DNA of 64,000 bases from Thermoplasmata archaeon (GCA_023265395.1 JAHFTX010000006.1:696-64695); one strand, 5' to 3'. Positions 51,271 to 59,670 are shown, numbered from the stretch's first letter. The notes: generated by a model from the letters alone, not told the origin. Translations and numbers: made by a program.

Positions 51271-52272
51271 ATGCTCGTCGCGCTCGACGATGTGGGCCGA
51301 CGGGTCGCCGTCTGGCCCGATGCGCTCGTCGAACAGCATCCCTTCCATTGTCAGTACTGTGGCAAAGGGGTCGTCCTGCGCGAGTACAAGACGCGCTCGA
51401 GCCAGTTCCTTCACCAGCGCAACGTCCCTTGTCCCCATGCCAGTCGCAACGTGCGCGCCCTCGTCGACCGCAAGATCGCGTTGGCCAGCGCCGTCTCTGA
51501 GGGGGGAGTCAACCTCCGGCTCTGCTGGTCCTTCAACGGGCTCGAGCTCGAGCGTACCCTGCGCCTCCATCACCCTCTGGTCGAGTTGGAGTACCGCATC
51601 GACCTCCCGACGGGCGTGCAGATCCTCGATGTCGCCGTCTCTGACGGCACCGATGTCCGCTACGCCCTCCACATCGACGATGGAGGATGCCTCCTTCCGG
51701 AGATGGCTGCCCTGGCACGCCGCGACATCACGACCCTGCTGCTGCCGCTGGAGCCGGAGCACGAACCACGGGACAGCAAGGGATTCATCGAACTGCACAA
51801 CGTCTACACCCCAACGGGCGAAGGTACCGTCGATGTCAAGCAACAGTTCTGCCTGGGCACCACCGCCCTGGCACGGTTCGGTCCGACCCGGGAGCAGTTC
51901 GCCGACTTCCTCTTGGCGGCGGTGGCCAAGCGTTACTTCGAGGTGGGGGTCGAGGAGTACCGATGGGAGGAGCGGCCGGAGTACTTCCGGTCCTACAAGT
52001 CGCTCCAAGCGTGGTACGGCCGTCTGTGCGCCGCCCACCTGCGCGCTCTCGAGCGCACCGAGCAGGTCAGCCTCTTCCCCCGGGAGATCTTCAACGCCGC
52101 CGGAGGGATGGCCTCCCAGGTGGCAGCGGGCCAGGCGAGCGGTCCCTACCGCGAGGTGTTGCAGGAGCGAATCGCGCGGATCCACAAGGAGCTGGCGGCC
52201 GAGGCCATCGATGTACGCCAGCACCGGCCCCAGCGCCAGACGAGCCTAGCGAAGTACCTGGTCCTCGAGTGA
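51271..52272 (+). CDS. CoiA-like zinc-binding protein
   Basis: The 333-residue product opens MLVALDDVGRRVAVWPDALVEQHPFHCQYCGKGVVLREYKTRSSQFLHQ, which matches the N-terminal zinc ribbon of competence protein CoiA: the two Cys, the conserved basic residues, and the 'F-x-H' (here FLHQ). CoiA proteins continue into a nuclease domain, but here the rest (ERTLRLHHPLVELEYRIDLPTGVQILDVAVSDGTDVRYALHID) only loosely recalls the 'D-V-x-x' part and I cannot place all catalytic residues. The C-terminus has helices ending QTSLAKYLVLE. A DNA-related role is possible but unproven. Confidence 0.65.
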   Translation: MLVALDDVGRRVAVWPDALVEQHPFHCQYCGKGVVLREYKTRSSQFLHQRNVPCPHASRNVRALVDRKIALASAVSEGGVNLRLCWSFNGLELERTLRLHHPLVELEYRIDLPTGVQILDVAVSDGTDVRYALHIDDGGCLLPEMAALARRDITTLLLPLEPEHEPRDSKGFIELHNVYTPTGEGTVDVKQQFCLGTTALARFGPTREQFADFLLAAVAKRYFEVGVEEYRWEERPEYFRSYKSLQAWYGRLCAAHLRALERTEQVSLFPREIFNAAGGMASQVAAGQASGPYREVLQERIARIHKELAAEAIDVRQHRPQRQTSLAKYLVLE

Positions 52273-52283
52273 GCGGCGGGACG

Positions 52284-52943
52284 TCAGAAGAGCTGGAGCG
52301 CCTCTTCGATCCGGCCCAGCTCGATGCCCGTCGAGGACAGCCCGGTCACCGCACCGTGCCCGTTGGCAACCACCGCCGCGCCAAGCATCGGCGAGCCATA
52401 GTTGGCGGTCCCGATCATCGCTGGCACGCCAAAGATCCGGCCCAGCTCCTCGCGCTCGGCCACCGAGGTCCGGGGGTGGCAGAGCAGCCCCTTGTTGGTG
52501 ACCACCGCGGCGGATCCGACCGTGCGCAGTCCCGCGATGGTCCCCTCGTGGACTTCGACCCCCAAGGTCTGTGCGACCAACGTCCGGTCCTCCTTGGGGA
52601 GGGAGGGATTGACGAGCGCGGCGCGGTCGTTGGCGAGGATGTTGTTGCCCGCCGCGTTGAACTTGCCCTGCAATTGCCCCAGTTCCGGGCTGCCGGGCAG
52701 TGCCTCGAGCTCCGCCGTCGAGAGCAACGGGGTGGTGACGATGCCCCGACTATTGGCGACCATCAACGCCCCAAGGATGGTACTGCCATCGAGCAGCACC
52801 TGGTGGCAGGGGACACCCAGTGCCGCGCCGATCCGGGCGATGGCCCCTGGCGGGAAGCCCGGGGGATGGATGACCCATCGGTCGGTGGCGCAGAGCACGA
52901 CACCGACGAATGGGCTGCCCAGCAGGTCCACTTGCTCGAGCAT
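52284..52943 (-). CDS. eif6: Translation initiation factor aIF6
   Basis: The 219-residue protein is the standard five-fold pseudosymmetric aIF6, with repeated STILGALMVANSRGIVTTP and TVGSAAVVTNKGLLCHPRTS segments and NNILANDRAALVNPSL. It binds the large ribosomal subunit and stops premature joining. It is the last gene of the eS19-PDCD5-eL39-eL31-aIF6 operon and ends 11 bp from the convergent CoiA-like gene. Confidence 0.96.
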   Translation of the reverse strand: MLEQVDLLGSPFVGVVLCATDRWVIHPPGFPPGAIARIGAALGVPCHQVLLDGSTILGALMVANSRGIVTTPLLSTAELEALPGSPELGQLQGKFNAAGNNILANDRAALVNPSLPKEDRTLVAQTLGVEVHEGTIAGLRTVGSAAVVTNKGLLCHPRTSVAEREELGRIFGVPAMIGTANYGSPMLGAAVVANGHGAVTGLSSTGIELGRIEEALQLF

Positions 52944-52998
52944 GGGCGTGCCTGCAGCGGGAGGGCCGGCGACGGGGGGGCAGAGCGCTCAGGAGCGC

Positions 52999-53361
52999 TC
53001 AGGCGCCAGCGTCGTCCTCGGGCTCGTGCGCCTCGTCGGCCTCAGCGTCGTCTTTGGCCTGGGCTGCCTTGCGGCGGGACTTGGCGCCCTCCTCGGTGTA
53101 GGGCCAGACCTCGATGCGACGCTCCTCGGCGAACTTGGTGACGCGCACCTTGAGCTGGCGCGGGATGTTATGCCGGCCGTGGGTCCAGATGAGCTCGTTG
53201 AGGGTGTTGGCAAAGTAGATGTCCGCAGGGTCGACCTTGAAGTGCCGAGCGAGATGGCGGCGGACGTGCTGCACGGCCGTGGGCGCATAGATGACCCGCG
53301 GTCCTTCGTAGACGGAGCGCAGCGGGATGGTCACGACACGCTCGAACTCTTCACCGGCCAT
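52999..53361 (-). CDS. rpl31e: Large ribosomal subunit protein eL31
   Basis: The 120-residue product is eL31 by FERVVTIPLRSVYEGPRVIYAPTAVQHVRRHLARHFK and IPRQLKVRVTKFAEERRIEVWPY. Usual archaeal length is about 85-95; here a charged tail of about 30 residues (KSRRKAAQAKDDAEADEAHEPEDDAGA) is added. It sits near the exit tunnel. It lies 21 bp after eL39 and 55 bp before aIF6 in the ribosomal operon. Confidence 0.96.
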   Translation of the reverse strand: MAGEEFERVVTIPLRSVYEGPRVIYAPTAVQHVRRHLARHFKVDPADIYFANTLNELIWTHGRHNIPRQLKVRVTKFAEERRIEVWPYTEEGAKSRRKAAQAKDDAEADEAHEPEDDAGA

Positions 53362-53382
53362 GGGACATCACTCCGTCAGTTC

Positions 53383-53538
53383 CTACTTCTGCAGCTTGGA
53401 GCGGCGCCACTGGTGCCGCTTGGGATGAAAGGTGAACCGGCGGGCCGTGCGCATCATCACCCAGGCAGGGACACGGCGGTTGCGGCGCGTCACGCGCATC
53501 AGTCGGATCTTCTTGGCGAAGGGTTTGACACGTGCCAT
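53383..53538 (-). CDS. rpl39e: Large ribosomal subunit protein eL39
   Basis: This 51-residue gene is too short for the ORF track. The minus strand from ATG at 53538 reads [20 protein letters not shown], and the second half has [19 protein letters not shown] and [10 protein letters not shown], the diagnostic eL39 signature. It is very basic, as expected for a tunnel-lining protein. It lies 13 bp after the PDCD5-type gene and 21 bp before eL31. Confidence 0.96.
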   Translation of the reverse strand: MARVKPFAKKIRLMRVTRRNRRVPAWVMMRTARRFTFHPKRHQWRRSKLQK

Positions 53539-53551
53539 GGGTTTTCCTCCT

Positions 53552-53881
53552 TCATCGACGGGTGATCGTTATCTCGCGACGCTTGGGGGTGACAGCGGCC
53601 AGGATTTGGCGCAGGGTCGCATCATCGACCATGCGGATCCGTCCTGCCTGGGCCAAGGCAATCAACTGCGACTCGACGGCCGCAGCGACCTGGGGCCGCG
53701 CGGTGCGCAGCGAGCCGAGTCGCTCCCGCGCCTCGGGGGTGAGGATCTGCCGGAGCACGGCCTGTCGTTGCGCATCGAGTTGCGATTGCTGGTCCTGGTA
53801 GAAGCTATCCACGGCATGCTGCTGCTCGACTTGTGCAGCTCTGCGTGCCCGGATAGCCGCGAGTTCGTCCTCCTCTGACAT
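53552..53881 (-). CDS. PDCD5-family DNA-binding protein
   Basis: ATG at 53881 gives 109 residues; the longer track ORF reads back through eS19. [21 protein letters not shown] then [37 protein letters not shown] is the PDCD5/TFAR19 pattern, ending with the [10 protein letters not shown] basic segment. Archaeal members bind DNA weakly in vitro and are usually encoded between eS19 and eL39, as here. The molecular role is not established. Confidence 0.93.
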   Translation of the reverse strand: MSEEDELAAIRARRAAQVEQQHAVDSFYQDQQSQLDAQRQAVLRQILTPEARERLGSLRTARPQVAAAVESQLIALAQAGRIRMVDDATLRQILAAVTPKRREITITRR

Positions 53882-53892
53882 CCCGATAGTCC

Positions 53893-54345
53893 TCAGTACT
53901 TGGCAAGTTCGGGGTTCTTGACCGCTAGGGTCGCCATGACTTCCTTGGCCGCAGCATCCAGCAGGCTCCGCCCCGCCGGGGAGATGACCCGACCCTTGCC
54001 TTCGACTGACTGGATGAGCTTTGCTTCCTCGAGCTGTTGGAGAGAGAGGCGTATGATGGCCCGGCTCCCCTTGACCGCGCGGTTGGGTCGGGCGCCGCGG
54101 TCGCGGGAGCCGCCGAACTCCGAAGCGAGCCGCTCGGTTCCCACCGGTCCGCGGATGTACACCTTCCGCAACACTGCTGCCGTGCGGGCGTACCACCAGT
54201 CTGGCTGGTCGGGCGCCTTCTCGCGGTGGGTCCCCGTCTTGACGAACTCCGCCCACTCTGGAGGAGTGATCGGCGAGACCGCTCGCAACTTGCCAGCGGT
54301 GACGCTGATCAACGACTCTGCGGGGACGTCGTAGACCGTGACCAT
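53893..54345 (-). CDS. rps19e: Small ribosomal subunit protein eS19
   Basis: The 150-residue product is eS19: VTVYDVPAESLISVTAGKL, WWYARTAAVLRKVYIRGPVGTERLASEFGG and IIRLSLQQLEEAKLIQSVEGKGRVISPAGRSLLD. It is first in the operon eS19-PDCD5-eL39-eL31-aIF6 (gaps 11, 13, 21 and 55 bp), downstream of a strong TATA box. This order is typical of Euryarchaeota. Confidence 0.97.
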   Translation of the reverse strand: MVTVYDVPAESLISVTAGKLRAVSPITPPEWAEFVKTGTHREKAPDQPDWWYARTAAVLRKVYIRGPVGTERLASEFGGSRDRGARPNRAVKGSRAIIRLSLQQLEEAKLIQSVEGKGRVISPAGRSLLDAAAKEVMATLAVKNPELAKY

Positions 54346-54384
54346 GGTGGTGCCCTGGTGAGGAGGGGTTCCAATCGGCTCCCC

Positions 54385-54392
54385 TTATATAA
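54385..54392 (-). promoter_or_regulatory. TATA box of the ribosomal operon
   Basis: TTATATAA is the best TATA box in the window, about 44 bp before the eS19 ATG. It is palindromic, so it could also act toward the UbiA gene on the plus strand, though 75 bp from that start. Confidence 0.65.
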
Positions 54393-54465
54393 TCCTTCCA
54401 GGCGGCCGGACACGCTGACGGCACGCTGGGCAGACCCAGCGCAATCGGAGGGCACGCGAAGGGTC

Positions 54466-55443
54466 ATGCAGGCGCGGCCTGCTGTCCTCCGAGTGGGATC
54501 GGCCCTCGATGTGCCGGCAGCTGCCCCTGGGGGTGCTCGCCAGAGTCGAGACAGGCCAACGGCGACGCGCTCGACGTTCGGATTGTTGCTGGAGCTTCGG
54601 CCGCTCCCGATGCTTGGTGCCCTCTTGGTGGTCGTGCTGGGTGCACGGACGGCGCGACCTGTCCCAACGGCGGTCGATGTCGCCCTCTACGGGATCATCG
54701 TCTTGCTCACCCTCTATGTGGCCCATCTGCGCGACTCGTTGGTGGATACATACGAGCGGCCGCAGCTGCCTGATGCGCCACAAGGTGGGTGGTGGGATCA
54801 CGGTGGGCGGCTGAGCGAGCGGCAGCTGCGGGTTGCGCTGTCGGTCACGATCCTCGCCCTGTGGGGCACGGTGGCGCTGCTGGTGATCGAGCGGCACATC
54901 ACGCCCTTGATCGTGGTCCCGGTGGGATATGCGACGGCTCTGGGCCTGGCCTATTCGCCCTGGCTGGACACGCATCCGGGCAGTATCACCCTCTCCTACC
55001 CTTCGGGTGTCGTCGCGGCGTACCTTGGGGCAGTGCTCCTTGGGGGTGGGATTCTCCCCGAGCAGGCCGGCACGGCCCTTGCGCTGTGTCTGCTGTTTGG
55101 CTGTCACCTCTCAGGGGGCAAGGCGCTCTCCGACCTGCTCGACCTCGAGGAGGATGCCCTGCTCGGCAAGCGCACCCTGGGGCGCGTGCTCGGCAAGTCA
55201 GCCACCGAGCGCGTCGGCCTGGGGCTGTTGGTCACACCCCATCTGCTCATCGCTCTGGCGGTCCTCGCCAGCTGGCTCCCGATGGGGTGGTTGCCCCTGC
55301 TCGTCCTTGGGGCGGCCCTGGCCCTGGTGACCACCCTTCAGGTCCAAGCGGGCCGGCTGCTCGAGGGCATCTTCGTGTCGGTGCTCGGTGCCTACCTGAT
55401 GGTCGGGCTCCTGCTGTGGTGGTGGCCCGGGGGGATCTCGTGA
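54466..55443 (+). CDS. UbiA-family prenyltransferase
   Basis: ATG at 54466 gives 325 residues with about eight membrane segments; the track start reads through the promoter region. The second Asp-rich motif is clear: LSDLLDLEEDALLGKRTLGRVLG (D-x3-D-x-E-x-D-x3-G-K-x-T-L). The first is modified to HLRDSLVDTYER. UbiA enzymes attach prenyl chains to acceptors such as glyceryl phosphate lipids, quinone rings or haem. Which acceptor is unclear; the first 40 residues are unusual and may not be translated. It overlaps folC by 4 bp. Confidence 0.85.
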   Translation: MQARPAVLRVGSALDVPAAAPGGARQSRDRPTATRSTFGLLLELRPLPMLGALLVVVLGARTARPVPTAVDVALYGIIVLLTLYVAHLRDSLVDTYERPQLPDAPQGGWWDHGGRLSERQLRVALSVTILALWGTVALLVIERHITPLIVVPVGYATALGLAYSPWLDTHPGSITLSYPSGVVAAYLGAVLLGGGILPEQAGTALALCLLFGCHLSGGKALSDLLDLEEDALLGKRTLGRVLGKSATERVGLGLLVTPHLLIALAVLASWLPMGWLPLLVLGAALALVTTLQVQAGRLLEGIFVSVLGAYLMVGLLLWWWPGGIS

Positions 55444-56771
55444 GTCGTTCTGAGCCCGATAGTCTGGCCGCCCAGCAGCCTTCTCGCGTCTGGCTCGAGG
55501 GACGTTCATCGCGCGGACCCAGTGCTGGGCTGGAGTCCATCACCGCGCTGTTGGCCGGGCTGGGCAGTCCTCAGGAGGGACTCTCGGTCCTGCAGGTGGG
55601 AGGGACCAATGGCAAGGGCTCGGTCGCGACCTATGCGGCAGCGTTGCTGACCGCCCAAGGTTCTCGCACCGGGCTGTACCTCTCGCCCCATCTGCAACGA
55701 CTCAACGAGCGGTTCGTCATCGACGGCCGCGAGGTCGACGACCATGCCCTCGATCAGGCCCTTGGGCGGGCGATCGCCGCGGTCGACCGGCTCGATGCCC
55801 AGGGCATCCATCCAAGCTATTTCGACGTCACGACGGCCGTCGCCTTGGTCCTCTTCTCCCACGCACAGGTGCAATGGGCGGTCCTCGAGGTGGGCCTAGG
55901 CGGCCGTCTCGACTCGACATCGGCGGTGCGACCGCAGGTCGCTACCGTCACGAGCATCGACCTCGATCACACTGCGCTGCTCGGGGACACCCTCGGCTCG
56001 ATCGCCGCGGAGAAGGGCGCCATCTTCCGCCGTGCGCACGTGGCCGTCTGCGGGGAGAGCCGCCCGGTCCTGGTCCGGCAGTTGCACGGCTGCGCCCCGA
56101 CCGCCCGATGGCGCGAGGTGCCGCGCAGGGCCCTTCGAAGGGTCCAGATCGATGGCGACCGATGGAGAGCCACGGGTGTGCTCGAGGATGGGACGGGAAG
56201 GGTGATCGAGGTCCCGTGCCCCTCGTCGATGGCCCTCCGCAATGGGGCGATCGCCCTCGTGTGCGTCGAGGAGGCGTTGCAGCGACCGGTCGACCCCGCA
56301 CCGCTGGCAACGGTCCCCGTCCGCGGGAGGTTGGAGCGGATCCGTGCGACGCCGCCCGTCATCATCGATGGCGCGCACAACCCAGCGGCGATGACCAACC
56401 TGGTTCGCACCCTTCGGCCCCTGCTCGAAGGCATGCCCGTGCAGGTGGTCTTCGGAGCGATGGGCGACAAGGACCTGCCGGGGCTGGTGGCACCGCTGCG
56501 CTCACTGGCTGCCTCGTGGCACCTGGCCTCCCCGGCGGTGCGGCGCGCCGCATCGACGCGGTCGATCTCCCAGACTCTTGGTGTGCTGGGGGACGCAGCG
56601 CCTCGATTGGAGCATGATTCCGTCGCAGCGGCCATGGGTGCAGCCCATGCCTTGGCTCGTGAGGGCGCAGGTGCCGTCGTCGCCTGCGGGTCCTTCTACC
56701 TTGCAGGGGAGGCTCTGGCTGCACCACTGGAGGCGCCTGGCCCGACCCTCAAGAAGCCATCAACGACTTGA
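55440..56771 (+). CDS. folC: Folylpolyglutamate/dihydrofolate synthase-like ligase
   Basis: GTG at 55440 overlaps the UbiA stop (GTGA) and gives 443 residues; the track start is far upstream. Mur-ligase marks are VLQVGGTNGKGSVATYAAALL (P-loop), GLYLSPHLQRLNERF, VLEVGLGGRLDSTS and SIDLDHTALLGDTLGSIAAEKGAIFR with the metal ligands, and VIIDGAHNPAAM in the C-terminal domain. All fit FolC. It adds glutamate to folates, or to a related pterin in archaea. MptE, encoded 5 kb away, acts earlier in pterin synthesis. It ends overlapping thioredoxin tail-to-tail by 23 bp. Confidence 0.92.
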   Translation: MSRSEPDSLAAQQPSRVWLEGRSSRGPSAGLESITALLAGLGSPQEGLSVLQVGGTNGKGSVATYAAALLTAQGSRTGLYLSPHLQRLNERFVIDGREVDDHALDQALGRAIAAVDRLDAQGIHPSYFDVTTAVALVLFSHAQVQWAVLEVGLGGRLDSTSAVRPQVATVTSIDLDHTALLGDTLGSIAAEKGAIFRRAHVAVCGESRPVLVRQLHGCAPTARWREVPRRALRRVQIDGDRWRATGVLEDGTGRVIEVPCPSSMALRNGAIALVCVEEALQRPVDPAPLATVPVRGRLERIRATPPVIIDGAHNPAAMTNLVRTLRPLLEGMPVQVVFGAMGDKDLPGLVAPLRSLAASWHLASPAVRRAASTRSISQTLGVLGDAAPRLEHDSVAAAMGAAHALAREGAGAVVACGSFYLAGEALAAPLEAPGPTLKKPSTT

Positions 56772-57078
56772 TCTTGTCCGCCATCGCCTTCTCGGGCAGG
56801 ACCCCGGTGTAGCGGTGGGCCAGCTCCCCATCCTTGAAGAAGAAGAGCGTCGGGATGGCCTGTATCGAGTACTTCATGGGAGTACCGACGTTCTCGTCGA
56901 CGTTCATCTTCCCGAAGCTGACTCCCGAGCGGAACTCCTCGGAGAGCTTCTTGATCGTGGGCTCGACCATCTTGCAGGGGCCGCACCAGGGCGCCCAGAA
57001 GTCGACGACCACGACCCCCTTGGTCTGGATGAAAGTCTCGAAGTCCGAGTCCGTGACGACGGCGACCACGTGGCGCAC
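56749..57078 (-). CDS. trx: Thioredoxin
   Basis: The 109-residue product is a one-domain thioredoxin with active site FWAPWCGPCK, the buried Asp in VDFWAPW, and cis-Pro in IQAIPTLFFFKDGE. It starts with GTG at 57078, about 29 bp after a TATA-like TTTAATA; GTG at 57069 is an alternative. It reduces protein disulfides in the cytoplasm. Its 3' end overlaps folC on the other strand. Confidence 0.95.
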   Translation of the reverse strand: MRHVVAVVTDSDFETFIQTKGVVVVDFWAPWCGPCKMVEPTIKKLSEEFRSGVSFGKMNVDENVGTPMKYSIQAIPTLFFFKDGELAHRYTGVLPEKAMADKIKSLMAS

Positions 57079-57103
57079 CTTGCGTGCCGATGCTTGCGAT
57101 TCG

Positions 57104-57110
57104 TATTAAA
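57104..57110 (-). promoter_or_regulatory. TATA box for thioredoxin
   Basis: The minus strand reads TTTAATA, 26-32 bp before GTG at 57078. Confidence 0.55.
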
Positions 57111-57241
57111 CGATTCGCGGCGGTGTCAGCCGCCTTCGTGGGAACGGCCGACCTCGTGCGCCACTCGGAGCCGTTATCCTGTCCGACCATTCGCGCAGGT
57201 GTCCGCCGTCCCTCTGGGGGCGGTGGGCAGACCCTGTCCAC

Positions 57242-57248
57242 TTAAATA
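57242..57248 (+). promoter_or_regulatory. TATA box for the zinc-ribbon/aEF1-beta operon
   Basis: TTAAATA lies 25-31 bp before ATG at 57273. Confidence 0.55.
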
Positions 57249-57272
57249 CGAGATTCCCCTGTGCCATCGTGG

Positions 57273-57434
57273 ATGCAATCCATCGTCTGCAATCCCTGCG
57301 GTGCCCGATTGACCCAGCAGGGGTACTCGACCTTTCCCTGCCCGATGTGCGGCACGACCGTCGGCCGTTGCGCCAAGTGCCGCGATCAGTCGGTCAAGTA
57401 CCATTGCAACGACTGCCAGTACGAAGGACCCTAG
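57273..57434 (+). CDS. Small archaeal zinc-ribbon protein (two zinc fingers, DUF1610-like)
   Basis: This 53-residue gene is too short for the track. It has four Cys pairs: CNPCGARL, CPMCGTTV, CAKCRDQS and CNDCQYEGP, the pattern of the conserved archaeal zinc-ribbon protein usually encoded just before aEF1-beta and annotated as putative RNA-binding. It is leaderless by the TATA spacing. aEF1-beta starts 30 bp after its stop. Confidence 0.9.
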   Translation: MQSIVCNPCGARLTQQGYSTFPCPMCGTTVGRCAKCRDQSVKYHCNDCQYEGP

Positions 57435-57464
57435 GGCCGTCGATGCTGGTGGGAGGCTCAGCCC

Positions 57465-57731
57465 ATGGGACAGGTGATGATAGTCTTCCGCCTGATGCCC
57501 ACCACTGCCGAAGTGGACATGGCCGCTGTCGCCAAGAAGGTCCCCGCAGTCATCCCCACGGGTGCGCAGCTGCGTGGCACCACGCTCGTCCCGGTGGCGT
57601 TCGGCCTCAAGGCCTTGCACGTCACCGTCATCGTCGCCGATGAGGAAGGCTGGACCGACCGCCTCGAGGAGACCTTGCGCTCGGTCCCCGACGTCGAGAG
57701 TGTCGAGGTCCAGGAACTCTCCCTCGTCTGA
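57465..57731 (+). CDS. ef1b: Elongation factor 1-beta (aEF1B)
   Basis: The 88-residue length is standard. VMIVFRLMPTTAEVDMAAVAKKV, PVAFGLKALHVTVIVADEEG and LEETLRSVPDVESVEVQELSLV are the aEF1-beta pattern with the conserved Phe-Gly-Leu-Lys. It exchanges GDP on aEF1-alpha. It is cotranscribed with the zinc-ribbon gene. Confidence 0.96.
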   Translation: MGQVMIVFRLMPTTAEVDMAAVAKKVPAVIPTGAQLRGTTLVPVAFGLKALHVTVIVADEEGWTDRLEETLRSVPDVESVEVQELSLV

Positions 57732-57799
57732 GGCCGACGGCACGCGGCGATCGGCCGACCCGGTAACGTTGAAGTAGGCCCGACCCGTAGGCGCGAGAT

Positions 57800-58204
57800 G
57801 TGGCCGACGCCACCCGCAAGTACAAGGACTTCAAGATCTACGCTTGCTTCGTCCTCAACCGACTGGTGTCGATGCTCGACATCGACCTCTACCAGCCGGA
57901 CCTCGAACAGAACCTGCCGACGATCCTTCAGGTGCGGCAGGACCGCTTCCTGACCAAGAGCGACATCCGCCACGAGATCCGTTCGAACCACCACATGACG
58001 GAGAAGATCCTCGAGCACCTCCAGGAGGAGGGATACGTCTCGCTGGACGCACAGGAGCGCTCCTACCAGGTCCGGATCACCCCCGCGGGGGTCCTCCACA
58101 TCCGCAGGTTCAACGAGTTCTACATCCACATCTACGACTCTGCCATTCGGGACCACTACCGCTACCAGGACCTCCCCAGCTGGGTCACCCACGGCAAGGG
58201 ATGA
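57800..58204 (+). CDS. Winged-helix DNA-binding protein
   Basis: The 134-residue frame starts with GTG at 57800; no clear TATA or Shine-Dalgarno decides the start. RFLTKSDIRHEIRSNHHMTEKILEHLQEEGYVSLDAQERSYQVRITPAGVLHIRRFNEFYI is a winged helix with a C-terminal helix as in PadR/MarR-like archaeal regulators. The N-terminal LVSMLDIDLYQPDLEQNLP helix probably helps dimerise. Target and signal are unknown. Confidence 0.72.
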   Translation: MADATRKYKDFKIYACFVLNRLVSMLDIDLYQPDLEQNLPTILQVRQDRFLTKSDIRHEIRSNHHMTEKILEHLQEEGYVSLDAQERSYQVRITPAGVLHIRRFNEFYIHIYDSAIRDHYRYQDLPSWVTHGKG

Positions 58205-58253
58205 GGCCGAAGATGCGCGACAACCTTGATGCGCCCACCCCCTTGCCGAGGCC

Positions 58254-58778
58254 GTGGACGAGGCACATCCGCGTGACCTCGCCGCCAGCATCGAGGGGCT
58301 CTCGTGCTCGCTCCCCCGGCCGAGCGGGCTGACGCTGCGACGGTTCACCTTCGAGGACCGGCAGTGGTTGGCCTCGCTGCTCAAGATCAACAGCGTCCCA
58401 GAGTATGACCACCTGCAGATGGCCGACATCCTCTGGATGATCGATCAGGTCCACCCGGCGACGATGGTTGTGGGCCTGCGCCACGGTTCTCCCGTGGCCA
58501 TCCTCGCGGCGCGTCCAAGCGGTCCGTACCTCCACCTGCTGTTCATGGATGTCGAACCGACCCAGCAGCGCCAGGGGATCGGAGCGTTCCTGCTGCGCGG
58601 GCTCCAGGCCCACGCTGCCAAGGTCCACCGATCGATCATCGCGGAGGTCTACACGGGCAACGGCTCGGCGTTGCGCTTCTACCTGCGGTACGCCTTCGAG
58701 ATCGTCGGCAGGATACCCGACTACTACGAGCAGGGGCTCGACGCCCACGCGATCCAGTGGGATTCCCCGCTGGTCTAG
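58254..58778 (+). CDS. GNAT-family N-acetyltransferase
   Basis: Upstream the frame is closed by a stop, and the first usable start is GTG at 58254, giving 174 residues. The acetyl-CoA site is LLFMDVEPTQQRQGIGAFLLRGLQAHA (R-x-x-G-I-G), followed by IIAEVYTGNGSALRFYLRYAFEIVGRI, where Asn and Tyr match RimI-like enzymes. It may acetylate a protein N-terminus or a small amine. Its stop overlaps the convergent membrane-protein gene by 4 bp. Confidence 0.85.
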   Translation: MDEAHPRDLAASIEGLSCSLPRPSGLTLRRFTFEDRQWLASLLKINSVPEYDHLQMADILWMIDQVHPATMVVGLRHGSPVAILAARPSGPYLHLLFMDVEPTQQRQGIGAFLLRGLQAHAAKVHRSIIAEVYTGNGSALRFYLRYAFEIVGRIPDYYEQGLDAHAIQWDSPLV

Positions 58779-59641
58779 GGCAGCTGGTCGGGGGTCGTGC
58801 CGATGACGGGCACGAAATCGTACGTCCCGTCGGCATCGATGGAGATCGCCTGGATGGCGTATGGGAGCCGGTGGCGCCCCAGCGGCACCACGAACCCCCC
58901 GCTGATGAGCCGCTGGTAGGCGTCCTCGGGAATCACGCTGTCGCTGCCCTGACGCACGAGGGCGATGACCCGACTGGGTTGGATCTGTGAGCGTGCGGTG
59001 ACATCGGCGATGGCGATCTCCAGGGCCTGGAGGTCCCGCAGCGTCGGCGCGGTGTCGAAGGCCTTGACGAAGAGCGCCCACCCACGGTCGCCACGGCCGA
59101 ACATCTCCCACGTGGCCGAACAGGGGATGAAGGCGTAGGCGTCGAAGTGGTAGGAGACCCCGCTGCGCCCCGGCAGGATCGCCGGGGTATGGATGTAGTG
59201 GGGGAATTGGGCGCCCAGCTGGCCGAAGCGCGGCGATTGCTGCTTGAGCAGTTGCAGCAAGCGGTCGACATCGTCGCGGCCCTTGGGGATGTACACGATC
59301 GGATCGGCATCCCGGACGATCTTGATCGTCCGGTGGCGAGCCTCGAAGTAGTCGAAGAAGGAGTTGGTCCGATACATCGCGACGAGCAGGTTGCCCAGCA
59401 CCAGCAGGGCCACAAGGAACAACAGCGCAGCGATTGGGTTGCCTTGGGCGAGGAAGACCAACGTCAGGATCCCCACGAGCAGGAAGACGATGGAGGTCAG
59501 CCCCATCGCGATGCGCAAGGTCCGCCGGATGATCGGGACCCGCTCGTTGATCTGGTCCGCGAGGTCGAAGATCGCGATCAGCGGGTTCTCGAGGGAACGG
59601 ACCACCGGGGGCGCACGCAGGTCGACGCTGGGGGCCGCCAC
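58775..59641 (-). CDS. Membrane protein with two N-terminal helices and a cytoplasmic domain
   Basis: I use GTG at 59641, 23-29 bp after a TATA box, giving 288 residues; the track start runs back through dtdA. Residues about 42-65 and 67-90 are membrane helices (IAMGLTSIVFLLVGILTLVFLA, IAALLFLVALLVLGNLLVAMY). The rest is a soluble domain with DADPIVYIPKGRDDVDRLLQLLKQ and SYHFDAYAFIPCSATWEMFG. I recognise no family. Confidence 0.65.
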   Translation of the reverse strand: MAAPSVDLRAPPVVRSLENPLIAIFDLADQINERVPIIRRTLRIAMGLTSIVFLLVGILTLVFLAQGNPIAALLFLVALLVLGNLLVAMYRTNSFFDYFEARHRTIKIVRDADPIVYIPKGRDDVDRLLQLLKQQSPRFGQLGAQFPHYIHTPAILPGRSGVSYHFDAYAFIPCSATWEMFGRGDRGWALFVKAFDTAPTLRDLQALEIAIADVTARSQIQPSRVIALVRQGSDSVIPEDAYQRLISGGFVVPLGRHRLPYAIQAISIDADGTYDFVPVIGTTPDQLP

Positions 59642-59663
59642 GCTCGAATCTGCTCTCGATGGT

Positions 59664-59670
59664 CTATAAA
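59664..59670 (-). promoter_or_regulatory. TATA box inside the end of dtdA
   Basis: The minus strand reads TTTATAG, with TAG being the dtdA stop codon. It lies 23-29 bp before the GTG of the downstream membrane-protein gene. Confidence 0.5.
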
